Shown here one piece after another: positions 28,798 to 39,934 of a stretch of DNA of 64,000 nucleotides. Location: positions 1-64,000 of the forward strand of contig NZ_LHVK01000005.1 in NCBI RefSeq assembly GCF_001269905.1. The letters run 5' to 3'. Position numbers and translations under genes: made by a program. The number at the start of each line of letters is the position of its first letter. Position 1 is the stretch's first letter. This stretch comes from Pseudomonas corrugata. Lineage in GTDB: Bacteria > Pseudomonadota > Gammaproteobacteria > Pseudomonadales > Pseudomonadaceae. The notes beneath the pieces are model-generated. The model was not told where the DNA came from. It did not search any database and saw only the letters and a list, made by a program, of their open reading frames with translations.

Positions 28798-31194
28798 TCA
28801 GCCCTCATGCAACGGCACCCGCACCGCCAGGGTAGTCCCCTCCCCCGGCTCACTTTCCAGGGACAATCGCCCACCCATGATCAGCACCCGCTCGCGCATC
28901 CCTACCAGCCCAAAGGATGTCGGCCGACCTGTATCGGCAATAAATCCTACACCGTCATCACTCACGATCAGACACAATTCATCACCCTGGCGAACCAGCG
29001 TCAGTTCCACGGTATGCGCCTGGGCGTGGCGCATCACGTTGGTCAGCGCTTCCTGGAGAATACGGAACAGGCCGATCGCCTTGGCATCGCTCAGGGGTGG
29101 CAGATTGTCGGGCACCTGCACCAGGCACGGAATCTGCGTACGCGCCTCGAAGCGTCGGGCCTGCCACTCGATGGCCGAGGCAATACCTGCATCGAGGATA
29201 GGCGGACGCAACGCCGTCGCCACATCTCGCACCAATTGGAACAACTGAGCGATCAGGCGCTTCATGCTGTTGAGTCGCTCCTGCAGACCGGGGTCCAGCT
29301 GCGCATAGGCCAATTCGCACATGGACGTTTCCAGCTTCAGCACCGTCAACATCTGACCCAGTTCGTCATGGACTTCCCGGGCGATACGGGCCTTTTCCTC
29401 TTCCCGTACACTTTCCAGGTGCGCCGACAATTCGCGCAATTGCTCCCGGGAGCTGGCCAGTTCCAGCTCGATACGCTTGCTTTCGGTGATGTCCCAGACG
29501 ATGCCGTCCCAGACGTAGGCGCCATCCTCGAGACGACGGGTAATCGCCTTGATCTCAGCCCAGCGTTCCCGGCCTTCGCGGGTCAGGATGCGACCCTGCC
29601 ACGACCAGTCACTGTCGCTGTCCAGAGCCTGATCCTGGGTGCGGTGATAATCGGCCTTGTCGTCCGGATGCACCAGGCTGCGCAAGCCGGTGTCGCTGCG
29701 AGCCAGGGTCGTTGGGGAGTAACCCACCAGGCTTTCGCTGCCTTCGCTGATATAGGCAAAATCGATCTGACCGGTCACCGGTGCCCGCTCCAGGCGAAAA
29801 ACCAGGCCCGGCACGTTGGCAGCGATGCCTTGCAGGCGCGCTTCGCTTTCGCGCAACGCCGCCAGCGCACGACGACGCTCGGTCACGTCATTGAGGTAGA
29901 CCACCAGGTATTCCGCATCACGAAAACGCAGAAAACTCAGGGAAACATCGGCCGGCAGGATACTGCCATCAGCCCTTACGCACTCGGTCTCGAAACTCTG
30001 GGGTCCGTCCTCGCTAGCCCGAGCACGCTTCCATAGGTTCAACCAGCGATCCATGTGCAGCCCCGGCTCGAAGTCGATCAAGGGGCGTTCGATAATCGCA
30101 CCGGGTCCGTAGCCAAGCATGGCTTCGGCAGCGCGGTTGGCATAGCGCACATGGCTGTCCCAGTTGACCCAGAGAATGCCTACCGTACTTTGATCGATGG
30201 AAAACTGGGTGAGGCGCAGCGCTTCTTCGCTGGCGGCACGCTGGGCGATGTCGTCGCGTGCAGAGCGCAGACGACGCTCCAGACCACGTTGCTGGCGACG
30301 CTGCCAGAATACGATGGCGACGCTGCTCAATAGCAAGGCCAGCATCAACAGCGTCAGGTTCTGCCAGAAACCCGGGGTTTCGGTCAGGCGCGGATACTTG
30401 GGTTTGAGCCAGCGGCTGTGCAGTTGCTCCAGTTCCCTGGCGGGAATCGCCTGGAGCCCCTTGTCGACTATCTCGGCCAACTCCGGCCAGTCCCGACGCG
30501 TAGCGACCCGCAGCAGTTGCGGCAAGCCGATGTCGCCGACCACAACCAGCTCGGCGAACTCCGGCTCGATCATGAGCCTTCCCAGTTGAGCCTCGTCGAC
30601 CACAGCGTACCGGGCCTGCTGACTGAGCAGCAGTTGCAGAGCCTCACGCTCCATCGGTACGCCTTGCAGATTCAACGTCGGATAGGTGCCACGCAGGTAG
30701 TCCGCCGTGGCGCTGGGCATGCGCACCGCCACCCGGACCTGAGCGTCGAGCTTTTCCAACTCCACACCCTCAGCCCCCTTTTGCTCGCCGACAATCAACT
30801 GCGGTACGCGCATGTACGGGTCGGAGAACAGCCAAAGCCTGAGTCCTGCCGGGGTCTGGGTCAGGCCCGGGGCGATATCCACCTCACCATCGCGCAGAGC
30901 GGCTTCCAGTTGCGCCACGTCCTGGAAATTGCGCCAGGTCAACTCGACATTCAGTACCTTGCCCAGCCACTGCATCAACTCGACGTTGGTGCCGGACAGG
31001 CGCTGCAAGCGTCGATCGTACTGCGCATATGGCGCCTGCAGGACCAGGCCAACCCGCAGTTGGGGATGTTCTGCCAACCATTGACGCTGCTCAGCACTCA
31101 ATTGCACCCCATGGGCAGAGGGCGCGGGCGCAGCCCACGTCATCAAGGGAAGCCATAAACAGCCGATAACCCACAGGCAGCAAAAACGCATCAT
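28798..31194 (-). CDS. Sensor histidine kinase with periplasmic solute-binding and PAS domains
   Basis: Membrane sensor partnered with the regulator downstream. About 798 residues in order: signal peptide (to about 22), a periplasmic SBP_bac_3-type domain (about 40-255) that may bind an amino acid or amine, and a membrane helix (LTLLMLALLLSSVAIVF). Two PAS domains with PAC follow (about 325-570), then a HisKA_3 dimerisation domain with the phospho-His in ARIAREVHDELGQML and a HATPase domain (NVMRHAQAHTVEL, SDDGVGF). ATGATG at 31194-31189 gives the start. The solute-binding sensor next to an ABC importer suggests that transported ligand is sensed. Confidence 0.92.
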   Translation of the reverse strand: MMRFCCLWVIGCLWLPLMTWAAPAPSAHGVQLSAEQRQWLAEHPQLRVGLVLQAPYAQYDRRLQRLSGTNVELMQWLGKVLNVELTWRNFQDVAQLEAALRDGEVDIAPGLTQTPAGLRLWLFSDPYMRVPQLIVGEQKGAEGVELEKLDAQVRVAVRMPSATADYLRGTYPTLNLQGVPMEREALQLLLSQQARYAVVDEAQLGRLMIEPEFAELVVVGDIGLPQLLRVATRRDWPELAEIVDKGLQAIPARELEQLHSRWLKPKYPRLTETPGFWQNLTLLMLALLLSSVAIVFWQRRQQRGLERRLRSARDDIAQRAASEEALRLTQFSIDQSTVGILWVNWDSHVRYANRAAEAMLGYGPGAIIERPLIDFEPGLHMDRWLNLWKRARASEDGPQSFETECVRADGSILPADVSLSFLRFRDAEYLVVYLNDVTERRRALAALRESEARLQGIAANVPGLVFRLERAPVTGQIDFAYISEGSESLVGYSPTTLARSDTGLRSLVHPDDKADYHRTQDQALDSDSDWSWQGRILTREGRERWAEIKAITRRLEDGAYVWDGIVWDITESKRIELELASSREQLRELSAHLESVREEEKARIAREVHDELGQMLTVLKLETSMCELAYAQLDPGLQERLNSMKRLIAQLFQLVRDVATALRPPILDAGIASAIEWQARRFEARTQIPCLVQVPDNLPPLSDAKAIGLFRILQEALTNVMRHAQAHTVELTLVRQGDELCLIVSDDGVGFIADTGRPTSFGLVGMRERVLIMGGRLSLESEPGEGTTLAVRVPLHEG

Positions 31195-31268
31195 TGAAGT
31201 CTCACGCACTGACAAATACTGACCAACCCATTAGGCTGCCGGAAATACTTCTGGCCCTGGAATATCCG

Positions 31269-32264
31269 ATGCCCTTTGTCCACCGCCTGGCAATGCCAGC
31301 ATTGTGCCTGTCGCTGATCCTGCCGAGTGCGTTTTCTGTACAGGCTGACGAACCGGCGCCTACCGCGACGGATCAACCCTCCGAGACAAAACCGGTCGAG
31401 CGCCAGCCCCTGCTCGAGCGTAGCCAGGAAGAGGCGGCCGCGCTGGAGCGAAAAGTCCCGCCCCAGGAACAGCAACAGCTCCAGACCGGCAGCGACACCT
31501 TCCTGGCCCTCTGGAAACCGGCCAACACCAGCGACCCCAAGGGCGCGGTCATCATAGTCCCTGGTGCTGGTGAAACGGCTGACTGGCCTCAAGTCGTCGG
31601 ACCATTGCGTAAAAAACTGCCCGATGTCGAATGGAACACCCTGAGTATCACGCTGCCGGACCCGCAAAGCGATGTTATCGCACCGCGCGCAGTGGAAGCC
31701 TCGCCGCAAACCAAACCAGCCGACACGGCTGCCGCTACCCCGGACGCCACGACGGCGGCTCCGATCGAGCAGGTGGCGGGTGGCGAGGCCGACGCTGTCG
31801 ATCCGGTCGTCGCCGAAGCCGATGAGGAGAATGCCAGGGCCGGTGCCGAACGCATTTTCGCCCGTATCGACGCGGCACTGGCCTACGCCGAGCAACAGAG
31901 TTCGCGTCGCATTGTGCTGCTGGGCCATGGCACCGGCGCCTACTGGGCGGCGCGCTACCTCAGCGAAAAACAGCCTTCGCAGATAGAGCGCTTCGTAATG
32001 GTCGCCGCGCAGTCCCCGGTGAACACCAAGCCCGGCCTGGCCGAACTGACGCCAACCTTGAAGCTGGCAACCGCCGACGTCTTCTACATGGATAAAGCGC
32101 TGGATCGTAACGCAGCACTGGAGCGCTTGCAGGCGAGCAAACGCCTGAAGGGCTCGAATTTCAGCCAGGTTTCCCTCAAGGCCTTACCCAATGCGGCGGC
32201 GCAGCAGGAGCAGCTGTTTCGTCGGGTTCGAGGGTGGTTGAACCCGCAAAACCCGGGTGAATGA
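31269..32264 (+). CDS. DUF3530 family protein (alpha/beta-hydrolase-like, secreted)
   Basis: Function unknown. The 331-residue protein has a signal peptide ending SVQADEP (about residue 28) and a coiled, Glu/Gln-rich segment (about 40-75). An alpha/beta-hydrolase-like core with GAVIIVPGAGETADWPQVV and the nucleophile-elbow position LLGHGTGAYWAARYL follows; the elbow is GHGTG, with no serine, so hydrolase activity is doubtful. An Ala/Asp-rich linker (about 143-182) splits the core. It is divergent from the sensor kinase. Confidence 0.8.
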   Translation: MPFVHRLAMPALCLSLILPSAFSVQADEPAPTATDQPSETKPVERQPLLERSQEEAAALERKVPPQEQQQLQTGSDTFLALWKPANTSDPKGAVIIVPGAGETADWPQVVGPLRKKLPDVEWNTLSITLPDPQSDVIAPRAVEASPQTKPADTAAATPDATTAAPIEQVAGGEADAVDPVVAEADEENARAGAERIFARIDAALAYAEQQSSRRIVLLGHGTGAYWAARYLSEKQPSQIERFVMVAAQSPVNTKPGLAELTPTLKLATADVFYMDKALDRNAALERLQASKRLKGSNFSQVSLKALPNAAAQQEQLFRRVRGWLNPQNPGE

Positions 32265-32366
32265 GGTTTATTCGGCTCTTTCGCCAGACACCTGTTTGTG
32301 GTGAGGCAATCTATCCCAGCGGGCGGCGACGCCGCCCAAAACCTCGCCACGATTTATTCGATGAAA

Positions 32367-33134
32367 CTAGCGAAAATCCCGCCGCTCCCGAATCAACCGA
32401 TAAGCGTTATGCAACTCCCGAGTCTTGTCCGTGGCTTCGCGCACTTGCAGGGGTGTTGCGCCACTGCCGGCAATTTTGTCCGGATGGTGACGACTGAGCA
32501 GCCGACGATAAGCCCGCTTGATCTGCGACGGCTCGGTGGTGGCTGAAACCCCCAGCAAACGCAACGCTTGCTGATAGGTCACGCCGCTGTTGGGCAGCGA
32601 CGGTTTCTGTGGTTCGTAATCAATCGCCAGCGCCTGGACCTGCTGGGGTGTCCAGCCCAGCCACTTGCCCCACTGGACGAGCAACTCACGCTCGCTGGCG
32701 CCGGCGCGACCGTCAGCCCAGACCATTCGCCAGCAGGCCCGCAGCACGCCTTCAGCGGCATGGGGCTGAGTGCCAAGACGGCGCAGATAACCGCGCAAGC
32801 GGTCGTTTCCAGACTTGCCTCGGTTGAATGCCGCAATGGCTCGGCGTTGTGCCGGCTCGCTCAGGTCCAGCGCACGCATTTCCTGGCGGGCCTGCTGGAT
32901 ATGACCGTCGACCACCCGACCATCGATTTTCGCCAGTCGTCCCAACAGGACAAACAGCAGTTCGTCGTTGCGCAACGCCGGGCGACCGCCCAGGCGCTCA
33001 CGTACCTGTGCCCAGCCTTGCAGGTTCAGGCGCCGGTCCAGCGCCTGCCCTAACAACGCACCGAGCATGGCCCCCGGAATACTGGCTATGGCAAAGCCCG
33101 CTCCGGCTCCTATCAGAGTCCCTGGCCACCACAT
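32367..33134 (-). CDS. TerB/J-domain co-chaperone (DjlA-like)
   Basis: Membrane-anchored J-domain protein predicted to stimulate DnaK. The 255-residue protein has a glycine-rich N-terminal membrane segment (GTLIGAGAGFAIASIPGAMLGALLG) and a TerB-like helical domain (about 50-175). The C-terminal J domain has the essential HPD in LLSRHHPDKIAG. It is followed 1 bp upstream by murU on the same strand. Confidence 0.88.
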   Translation of the reverse strand: MWWPGTLIGAGAGFAIASIPGAMLGALLGQALDRRLNLQGWAQVRERLGGRPALRNDELLFVLLGRLAKIDGRVVDGHIQQARQEMRALDLSEPAQRRAIAAFNRGKSGNDRLRGYLRRLGTQPHAAEGVLRACWRMVWADGRAGASERELLVQWGKWLGWTPQQVQALAIDYEPQKPSLPNSGVTYQQALRLLGVSATTEPSQIKRAYRRLLSRHHPDKIAGSGATPLQVREATDKTRELHNAYRLIRERRDFR

Positions 33135-33135
33135 A

Positions 33136-34829
<1,694 letters not shown>

Positions 34830-35307
34830 TGCAAGGGTCTCCGACGGCCCTAGCCGTCAAGCGGGTCATGCTTTATTATCCAGCATCTTGTGCGACACGC
34901 GCGGCGTGTCTCCAAACTTCGAGGTGTAAAGTCATCTTGAAGGGTTTCATAAGAAACCAATAGCTCGGGCACCCAATCCCGAGAACCAAAACTGCTCAGA
35001 AGTCCAATGCCTTCAAGGACTTGCCGCAGCGGCGGTGGCAAATGCCAGATCGTTTAGCGCTTAAATCAACGATCACGGACCGTATTTTCGACTCCGAAGC
35101 GCACCTTATCCATAAGCCCCCCAAGGGCTCAACCCACGCGGGAAGTAATCCCCGCTGGGATTACCTCCTGTATCAGCAATAGGAGGTAACAATCTCATAG
35201 AGCGCGGAGCCCCGTCAGCTCTCGCTCTTATCAAGTCGGAGACACAAGCGAAAGCTCTGTCTGTCATTGTCCAACCGCTTCAAATAATGAACGGCAGCGG
35301 ACTCGTT
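34830..35307. other. Unidentified hairpin-rich segment between amgK and the group II intron
   Basis: No convincing gene. The first part (to about 34950) probably holds the amgK promoter, with a palindrome GACACGC-GCG-GCGTGTC at 34893-34909. Further perfect stems follow: GGTTTC-ATAA-GAAACC, CTCGGG-N8-CCCGAG, GTAATCCC-CGCT-GGGATTAC (35145-35164) and TTACCTCCT-N11-AGGAGGTAA (35161-35189). The last two share TTAC and cannot form together. A minus-strand frame ends at 35215 (NESAAVHYL at its left limit with the intron, SES stop), which could be the tail of a gene cut by the intron. Composition is less GC-rich than neighbours. Confidence 0.5.
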
Positions 35308-37731
35308 GTGCGACCGACGACAGCCTAGGAAAACATGCGTCATTGGCAACGATGAGGTGTGAAGCTTTTCCAACAACGTAGCCCCCAAACGGGTCTGCAC
35401 TTGCTGCGAGGCAATGCAGAGATGCTCGGAGCAGTACCGGGTTGAGGCGCTAGGCTGGCTGGTATGGGCAACATATGTGAACTGCTAATAAACATCGTAA
35501 GGATAGACGTGCCTAAGCTGCTGACAGGCATTAACCAAAAGGTACGAGGCCAGTTATTCCTGTGGGATGTGGGAATACGTCGCTATAACGCCTCCGGTGA
35601 AAAGGCAGGCTCTAACCCAGTCGTGTGACAGGCGGGGAACGTGGTAAGCCCGTACAGCTGCCTTAGGGCAGGGGATCCGTAAGGTGAACTGTTGGCTGTG
35701 CGGGTATGGGATCGCAGAGAAAGCGAAAGCCGGACTGTAATGGACCGGATAGGGGTTGGAACATTACCCCACGGGAAACCGGGCAGACTTCTGCGTGGTC
35801 TTTCGTCGCATGAACTCTGAGTGAACCTGTCTCAAAATCTTAGAAGTCCGAGGTTTGGATTTCACATTTATCCAGCCCTGGCGGGAGCGTCCATTCCCGT
35901 CAGGGGATGCGTACGTCTTCAGCTCAGGCAAATTGAGAGGAAGGCAGCATGCTAGTACACAGCCATATGGCCGTGTCTGCGCCTTCCGGTGTCCCGCAGC
36001 AATGGCACGACATCGATTGGTGTCGCGTTCAGCGGAATGTCCGGGTGATGCAGGTGCGGATTGCGAAGGCTTGTCGGGAAAACAATTGGCGCAGAGTGAA
36101 AGCCTTGCAACGGATGTTGACCCGCTCTCGTTCGGCTAGGTACCTGGCCGTACGACGAGTTACTGAAAACCAGGGCAAGCGCACGGCGGGAGTCGACCGA
36201 GTGCTCTGGGATACACCCGATGCCAAATGGAAAGCGGCGAATGGGTTGAAGCGGCACGGATATAAGCCACGGCCTTTACGGCGTGTGTTTATTCCGAAGT
36301 CAAACGGAAAGGAGCGCCCCCTGGGCATCCCGACCATGACGGACAGGGCAATGCAAGCGCTGTATTTGCTTGCCCTGGCTCCTATTGCTGAAACCAAGGG
36401 AGATCCAAACAGCTATGGCTTCAGGATCGAACGTTGCACGGCGGATGCGATGGGACAGCTGTTCGTGTGCCTATCCAAAAAGGTCTCGGCCCAATGGGTT
36501 TTGGAAGCGGACATCAAGAGCTGCTTTGACAACATCAATCACGACTGGCTCATTGCCAACGTTCCAATGGACAAGGCGGTGCTTCAGAAATGGTTGAAAG
36601 CTGGCGTGATTCATAAAGGCCAGCTACAGGCAACGGACGCCGGTACGCCACAGGGCGGAATCATCTCGCCCACCTTGGCAAACATGGTGCTGGATGGACT
36701 GGAAGTACAGCTCAAGCAACACCTGGGCGTGACGAAGGCCAAAAAGCTGAAGATCAACGTGGTGCGTTATGCGGACGATTTTGTGATCACCGGAAGCTCG
36801 AAAGAGGTGCTGGAAAACCAGATCAAACCTTGGGTTGAGCAGTTCCTCGCTGTAAGAGGGCTGCAGCTGTCGCCTGAGAAAACCCATGTCGTCCACATTG
36901 ATCAAGGCTTTGACTTTCTTGGATGGAGTTTCCGCAAGTACGATGGGAAGCTCCTGATCAAGCCGAGCAAGAAAAACGTGAAAGCGTTCTATAGCAAGGT
37001 CAAGGAAGTCATCTGCACCAATAAAGCGGTGAGGCAGGAGGATCTGATCCGAATGCTGAACCCGATGCTACGAGGTTGGGCGCTGTACCACCAGCCAGTG
37101 GTTGCCAAGAAAGCGTACAGCCGGATGGATCACCAGATTTTCCATGCTCTTTGGCGTTGGGCAAAGCGGCGGCATCCCCGAAAAGCACTCGAATGGATTG
37201 GAGCGAAATACTTCCTATCTATAAAGAGTCGGAAAGGGGTGTTCAGCATCGAGACGATTGATGAGAAAGGGGCTAAAAGGTTTGTCGAGCTTTACTCGCT
37301 TGCGAGTACGCCGATAGAGCGGCACAAGAAGGTGGTTGGCAGCTATAACCCCTTCGATCCATCGATGGAGGAAATGGGCGAAAAGCTGCGGATGGAACAG
37401 ATGCTTAAAAAGCTGAAGTACCGCAAGCAGATCTTGAACCTTTTCCAGGATCAAAAAGGACAGTGCCAGTTGTGTAAACTCCCGATTACAAAGGAGACAG
37501 GGTGGCATGATCACCACATTCTTTACCGTACAAATGGCGGTGGAGACTCCCTAAATAACCGGGTACTATTGCACCCCCTTTGTCACCACCGGCTACATGC
37601 CCGCGGATTGACAGTGAACAAACCGGCCTCCCTTACCGGGGGCTTTGATCAGGCCTGAGCCGTATGCGTTGAAAGGCGCACGTACGGTTCTTAGGGGGAG
37701 GTGGGCCAGAAATGGCCGACCTCTACCCGAC
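35308..37731 (+). mobile_element. Group II intron (bacterial, chloroplast-like class by protein) upstream of tig
   Basis: Self-splicing retroelement. The proposed 5' end is GTGCGACC at 35308. The core motif AGAGAAAGCGAAAGCC lies about 410 nt in and the ORF begins at about 640 nt, typical distances. A loop GGTACGAGG (about 35540), closed by TAAC/GTTA, can pair as EBS1 with the 5' exon CTCGT. Domain V spans about 37658-37691 (GAGCCGTATGCG to CGCACGTACGGTTC). Domain VI follows with a likely branch A at 37725 and the 3' end CTACCCGAC at 37731. The 5' boundary is less certain than the 3' boundary. Confidence 0.82.
35949..37658 (+). CDS. ltrA: Group II intron-encoded protein (reverse transcriptase, maturase, HNH endonuclease)
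   Basis: Promotes intron splicing and retrohoming. The 569-residue protein has an N-terminal RT-0/1 region with [16 protein letters not shown] core with [29 protein letters not shown] and the catalytic YADD near residue 274. Maturase domain X follows (about 350-470). A C-terminal HNH nuclease has a CxxC zinc pair (CQLCKLP), [18 protein letters not shown] and HPLCHHRLH. All motifs are intact, so the element may be active. It sits in intron domain IV. Confidence 0.95.
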   Translation: MLVHSHMAVSAPSGVPQQWHDIDWCRVQRNVRVMQVRIAKACRENNWRRVKALQRMLTRSRSARYLAVRRVTENQGKRTAGVDRVLWDTPDAKWKAANGLKRHGYKPRPLRRVFIPKSNGKERPLGIPTMTDRAMQALYLLALAPIAETKGDPNSYGFRIERCTADAMGQLFVCLSKKVSAQWVLEADIKSCFDNINHDWLIANVPMDKAVLQKWLKAGVIHKGQLQATDAGTPQGGIISPTLANMVLDGLEVQLKQHLGVTKAKKLKINVVRYADDFVITGSSKEVLENQIKPWVEQFLAVRGLQLSPEKTHVVHIDQGFDFLGWSFRKYDGKLLIKPSKKNVKAFYSKVKEVICTNKAVRQEDLIRMLNPMLRGWALYHQPVVAKKAYSRMDHQIFHALWRWAKRRHPRKALEWIGAKYFLSIKSRKGVFSIETIDEKGAKRFVELYSLASTPIERHKKVVGSYNPFDPSMEEMGEKLRMEQMLKKLKYRKQILNLFQDQKGQCQLCKLPITKETGWHDHHILYRTNGGGDSLNNRVLLHPLCHHRLHARGLTVNKPASLTGGFDQA

Positions 37732-37782
37732 ATTCTGGGGTCGGAAAACGCCCGGCCAACGTCTGTGCAACGAGGAATATCC

Positions 37783-39093
37783 ATGCAAGTTTCTGTTGAA
37801 AATACTACTGCTCTTGAGCGCCGCATGAGCATCACCGTGCCGGCTGAGCGCATCGAGACTCAGGTCAACAAGCGTCTGCAGCAGACTGCCCAAAAGGCCA
37901 AAATCCCAGGTTTCCGTCCAGGCAAGGTGCCAATGAGCGTGATCCGTCAGCGTTACGAAGCTGATGCGCGCCAGGAAGCCGTGGGCGACGTGATCCAGTC
38001 TTCGTTCTACGAAGCTGTGGTCGAGCAGAAGCTGAACCCGGCCGGCGCGCCATCGGTCGAGCCTAAAGTGCTGGAAAAAGGCAAGGATCTAGAGTTCGTT
38101 GCCACTTTCGAAGTGTTCCCCGAGTTCACTGTTGCCGGTTTCGAGTCCATTGCCGTCGAGCGCCTGAGCGCTGACGTGTCGGATGCCGACCTGGACAAGA
38201 TGCTGGATATCCTGCGCAAGCAGAACACCCGTTTCGAAGTGACCGATCGCGCTGCCCAGAACGAAGATCAACTGAACATCGATTTCGTCGGCAAGGTCGA
38301 CGGTGAAGTGTTCGCAGGCGGTTCTGCCAAGGCCACCCAGCTGGTACTGGGCTCCGGTCGCATGATCCCAGGCTTCGAAGATGGCCTGGTCGGCGCGAAA
38401 GCCGGTGAAGAGCGCGTTCTGAACGTGACCTTCCCAGAGGACTACCAGAACCTGGACCTGGCTGGCAAAGCCGCCGAGTTCACCGTGACCGTAAACAGTG
38501 TTTCCGAGCCGAAGCTGCCTGAGCTGAACGAAGAGTTCTTCGCCCAGTTCGGTATCAAGGAAACCGGTCTGGAAGGTTTCCGCGCCGAAGTTCGCAAGAA
38601 CATGGAGCGTGAGCTGCGTCAGGCCATCAAGTCCAAGGTCAAGAACCAGGTCATGGACGGTCTGCTGGCTTCCAACCCGATCGAAGTGCCGAAAGCGCTG
38701 CTGGACAACGAAGTGAACCGTCTGCGCGTGCAGGCTGTTCAGCAGTTCGGTGGCAACATCAAGCCTGATCAACTGCCGGCCGAGCTGTTCGAAGAGCAAG
38801 CCAAGCGCCGTGTCGTACTGGGCCTGATCGTTGCGGAAGTGGTCAAGCAATACGAACTCAAGCCTGACGAAGCCCGCGTTCGCGAGCTGATCCAGGAAAT
38901 GGCTTCGGCCTACCAGGAGCCTGAGCAAGTCGTGTCCTGGTACTACAAGAATGACCAGCAACTGAACGAAGTCCGTTCGGTTGTGCTCGAAGAACAAGTT
39001 GTGGATACTGTTCTGCAGAAAGCTAGCGTGACCGATAAAGCGGTCTCTTACGAAGAAGCGGTCAAGCCGGTGGAAGCTCCACAAGCCGATTGA
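37783..39093 (+). CDS. tig: Trigger factor (ribosome-associated chaperone/PPIase)
   Basis: Binds nascent chains at the ribosome exit. The 436-residue protein has the ribosome-binding signature GFRPGKVP near residue 45, an FKBP-type PPIase domain (about 150-240; [19 protein letters not shown]) and a C-terminal substrate-binding domain. The start [12 protein letters not shown] at 37783 is conserved; the reading frame is open back into intron domain V. Only 51 bp separate the intron 3' end from this start, so the native promoter is probably displaced or lies upstream of the intron. Confidence 0.96.
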   Translation: MQVSVENTTALERRMSITVPAERIETQVNKRLQQTAQKAKIPGFRPGKVPMSVIRQRYEADARQEAVGDVIQSSFYEAVVEQKLNPAGAPSVEPKVLEKGKDLEFVATFEVFPEFTVAGFESIAVERLSADVSDADLDKMLDILRKQNTRFEVTDRAAQNEDQLNIDFVGKVDGEVFAGGSAKATQLVLGSGRMIPGFEDGLVGAKAGEERVLNVTFPEDYQNLDLAGKAAEFTVTVNSVSEPKLPELNEEFFAQFGIKETGLEGFRAEVRKNMERELRQAIKSKVKNQVMDGLLASNPIEVPKALLDNEVNRLRVQAVQQFGGNIKPDQLPAELFEEQAKRRVVLGLIVAEVVKQYELKPDEARVRELIQEMASAYQEPEQVVSWYYKNDQQLNEVRSVVLEEQVVDTVLQKASVTDKAVSYEEAVKPVEAPQAD

Positions 39094-39119
39094 TTGTTCT
39101 GCGGTAAGAAATACACACC

Positions 39120-39145
39120 ATAAGCCAGCCTTCGCGCTGGCTTAT
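39120..39145 (+). terminator. Hairpin after tig
   Basis: ATAAGCCAGC-CTTCGC-GCTGGCTTAT is a perfect 10-bp stem 27 bp after the tig stop. It has no strong T-run, so it may attenuate rather than stop transcription into clpP. Confidence 0.65.
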
Positions 39146-39185
39146 GCGTATTCAAGACATAACTATTTGGGAGTGACTGCGAGAC

Positions 39186-39827
39186 ATGTCCCGCAATTCT
39201 TTTTATCAGCAGAGCTCTGACATCCAGGCCGCAGGCGGCCTGGTCCCGATGGTTATCGAGCAGTCCGCCCGTGGCGAACGTGCCTATGACATCTACTCGC
39301 GTCTGCTCAAGGAACGCGTCATCTTCCTGATCGGACCCGTTGAAGACTACATGGCCAACCTGGTCGCGGCGCAACTGCTGTTCCTTGAAGCGGAAAACCC
39401 GGACAAGGATATCCATCTTTATATCAACTCACCCGGCGGCTCGGTGACAGCAGGCATGTCGATCTACGACACCATGCAATTCATCAAGCCAGACGTTTCC
39501 ACCATTTGCATCGGCCAGGCCTGCAGCATGGGCGCTTTCCTGCTCGCCGGTGGTGCAGCGGGCAAGCGTCATTGCCTGCCTAACTCGCGCATGATGATTC
39601 ACCAGCCATTGGGCGGCTTCCAGGGCCAGGCGTCGGATATCGACATCCATGCCAAGGAAATCCTCCACATTCGTTCGCGTTTGAACTCGCTGTTGGCTCA
39701 TCACACCGGTCAAAGCCTCGAGACCATTGAGCGTGACACCGAGCGTGACAACTTCATGAGCGCCGAGCGTGCAGCCGAATATGGCCTGATCGACTCCGTG
39801 ATCAACAAGCGTCAAATGCCTGCCTGA
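39186..39827 (+). CDS. clpP: ATP-dependent Clp protease proteolytic subunit
   Basis: Serine peptidase forming the tetradecameric chamber of ClpXP/ClpAP. The 213-residue protein has catalytic Ser114 in [11 protein letters not shown] and His139 in MMIHQPLGG, plus the typical N-terminal [28 protein letters not shown] lies upstream of the ATG. It is followed 107 bp later by its ATPase partner clpX. Confidence 0.98.
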   Translation: MSRNSFYQQSSDIQAAGGLVPMVIEQSARGERAYDIYSRLLKERVIFLIGPVEDYMANLVAAQLLFLEAENPDKDIHLYINSPGGSVTAGMSIYDTMQFIKPDVSTICIGQACSMGAFLLAGGAAGKRHCLPNSRMMIHQPLGGFQGQASDIDIHAKEILHIRSRLNSLLAHHTGQSLETIERDTERDNFMSAERAAEYGLIDSVINKRQMPA

Positions 39828-39934
39828 GCCACTCAAAATGCAGGTGGTTGGGATGACCGGCCGCCTGCGGGCTTGAAAAAGCCCGCAATTGCCTTCATCT
39901 TGTGTTGCAAGCCTATCGGATTTGGATCGATCGA

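Noticed and set aside
34890..35307. GTGCGACACG at 34890 as the 5' end of the group II intron, with an AGCATCTT/GAGATGCT pairing.
   Set aside because: It would put over 1 kb before the ORF, longer than usual. The start at 35308 gives normal spacing to core motifs and an EBS1 loop that fits. It remains a fallback.
35215..35400. Minus-strand ORF of 61 codons overlapping the intron start.
   Set aside because: Its upper half lies inside the proposed intron RNA. Only the last 30 codons could be a gene remnant, and no family is recognised.
37645..37782. N-terminal extension of trigger factor by 46 residues.
   Set aside because: The extra residues are encoded by ribozyme domains V and VI. The conserved start is at 37783.
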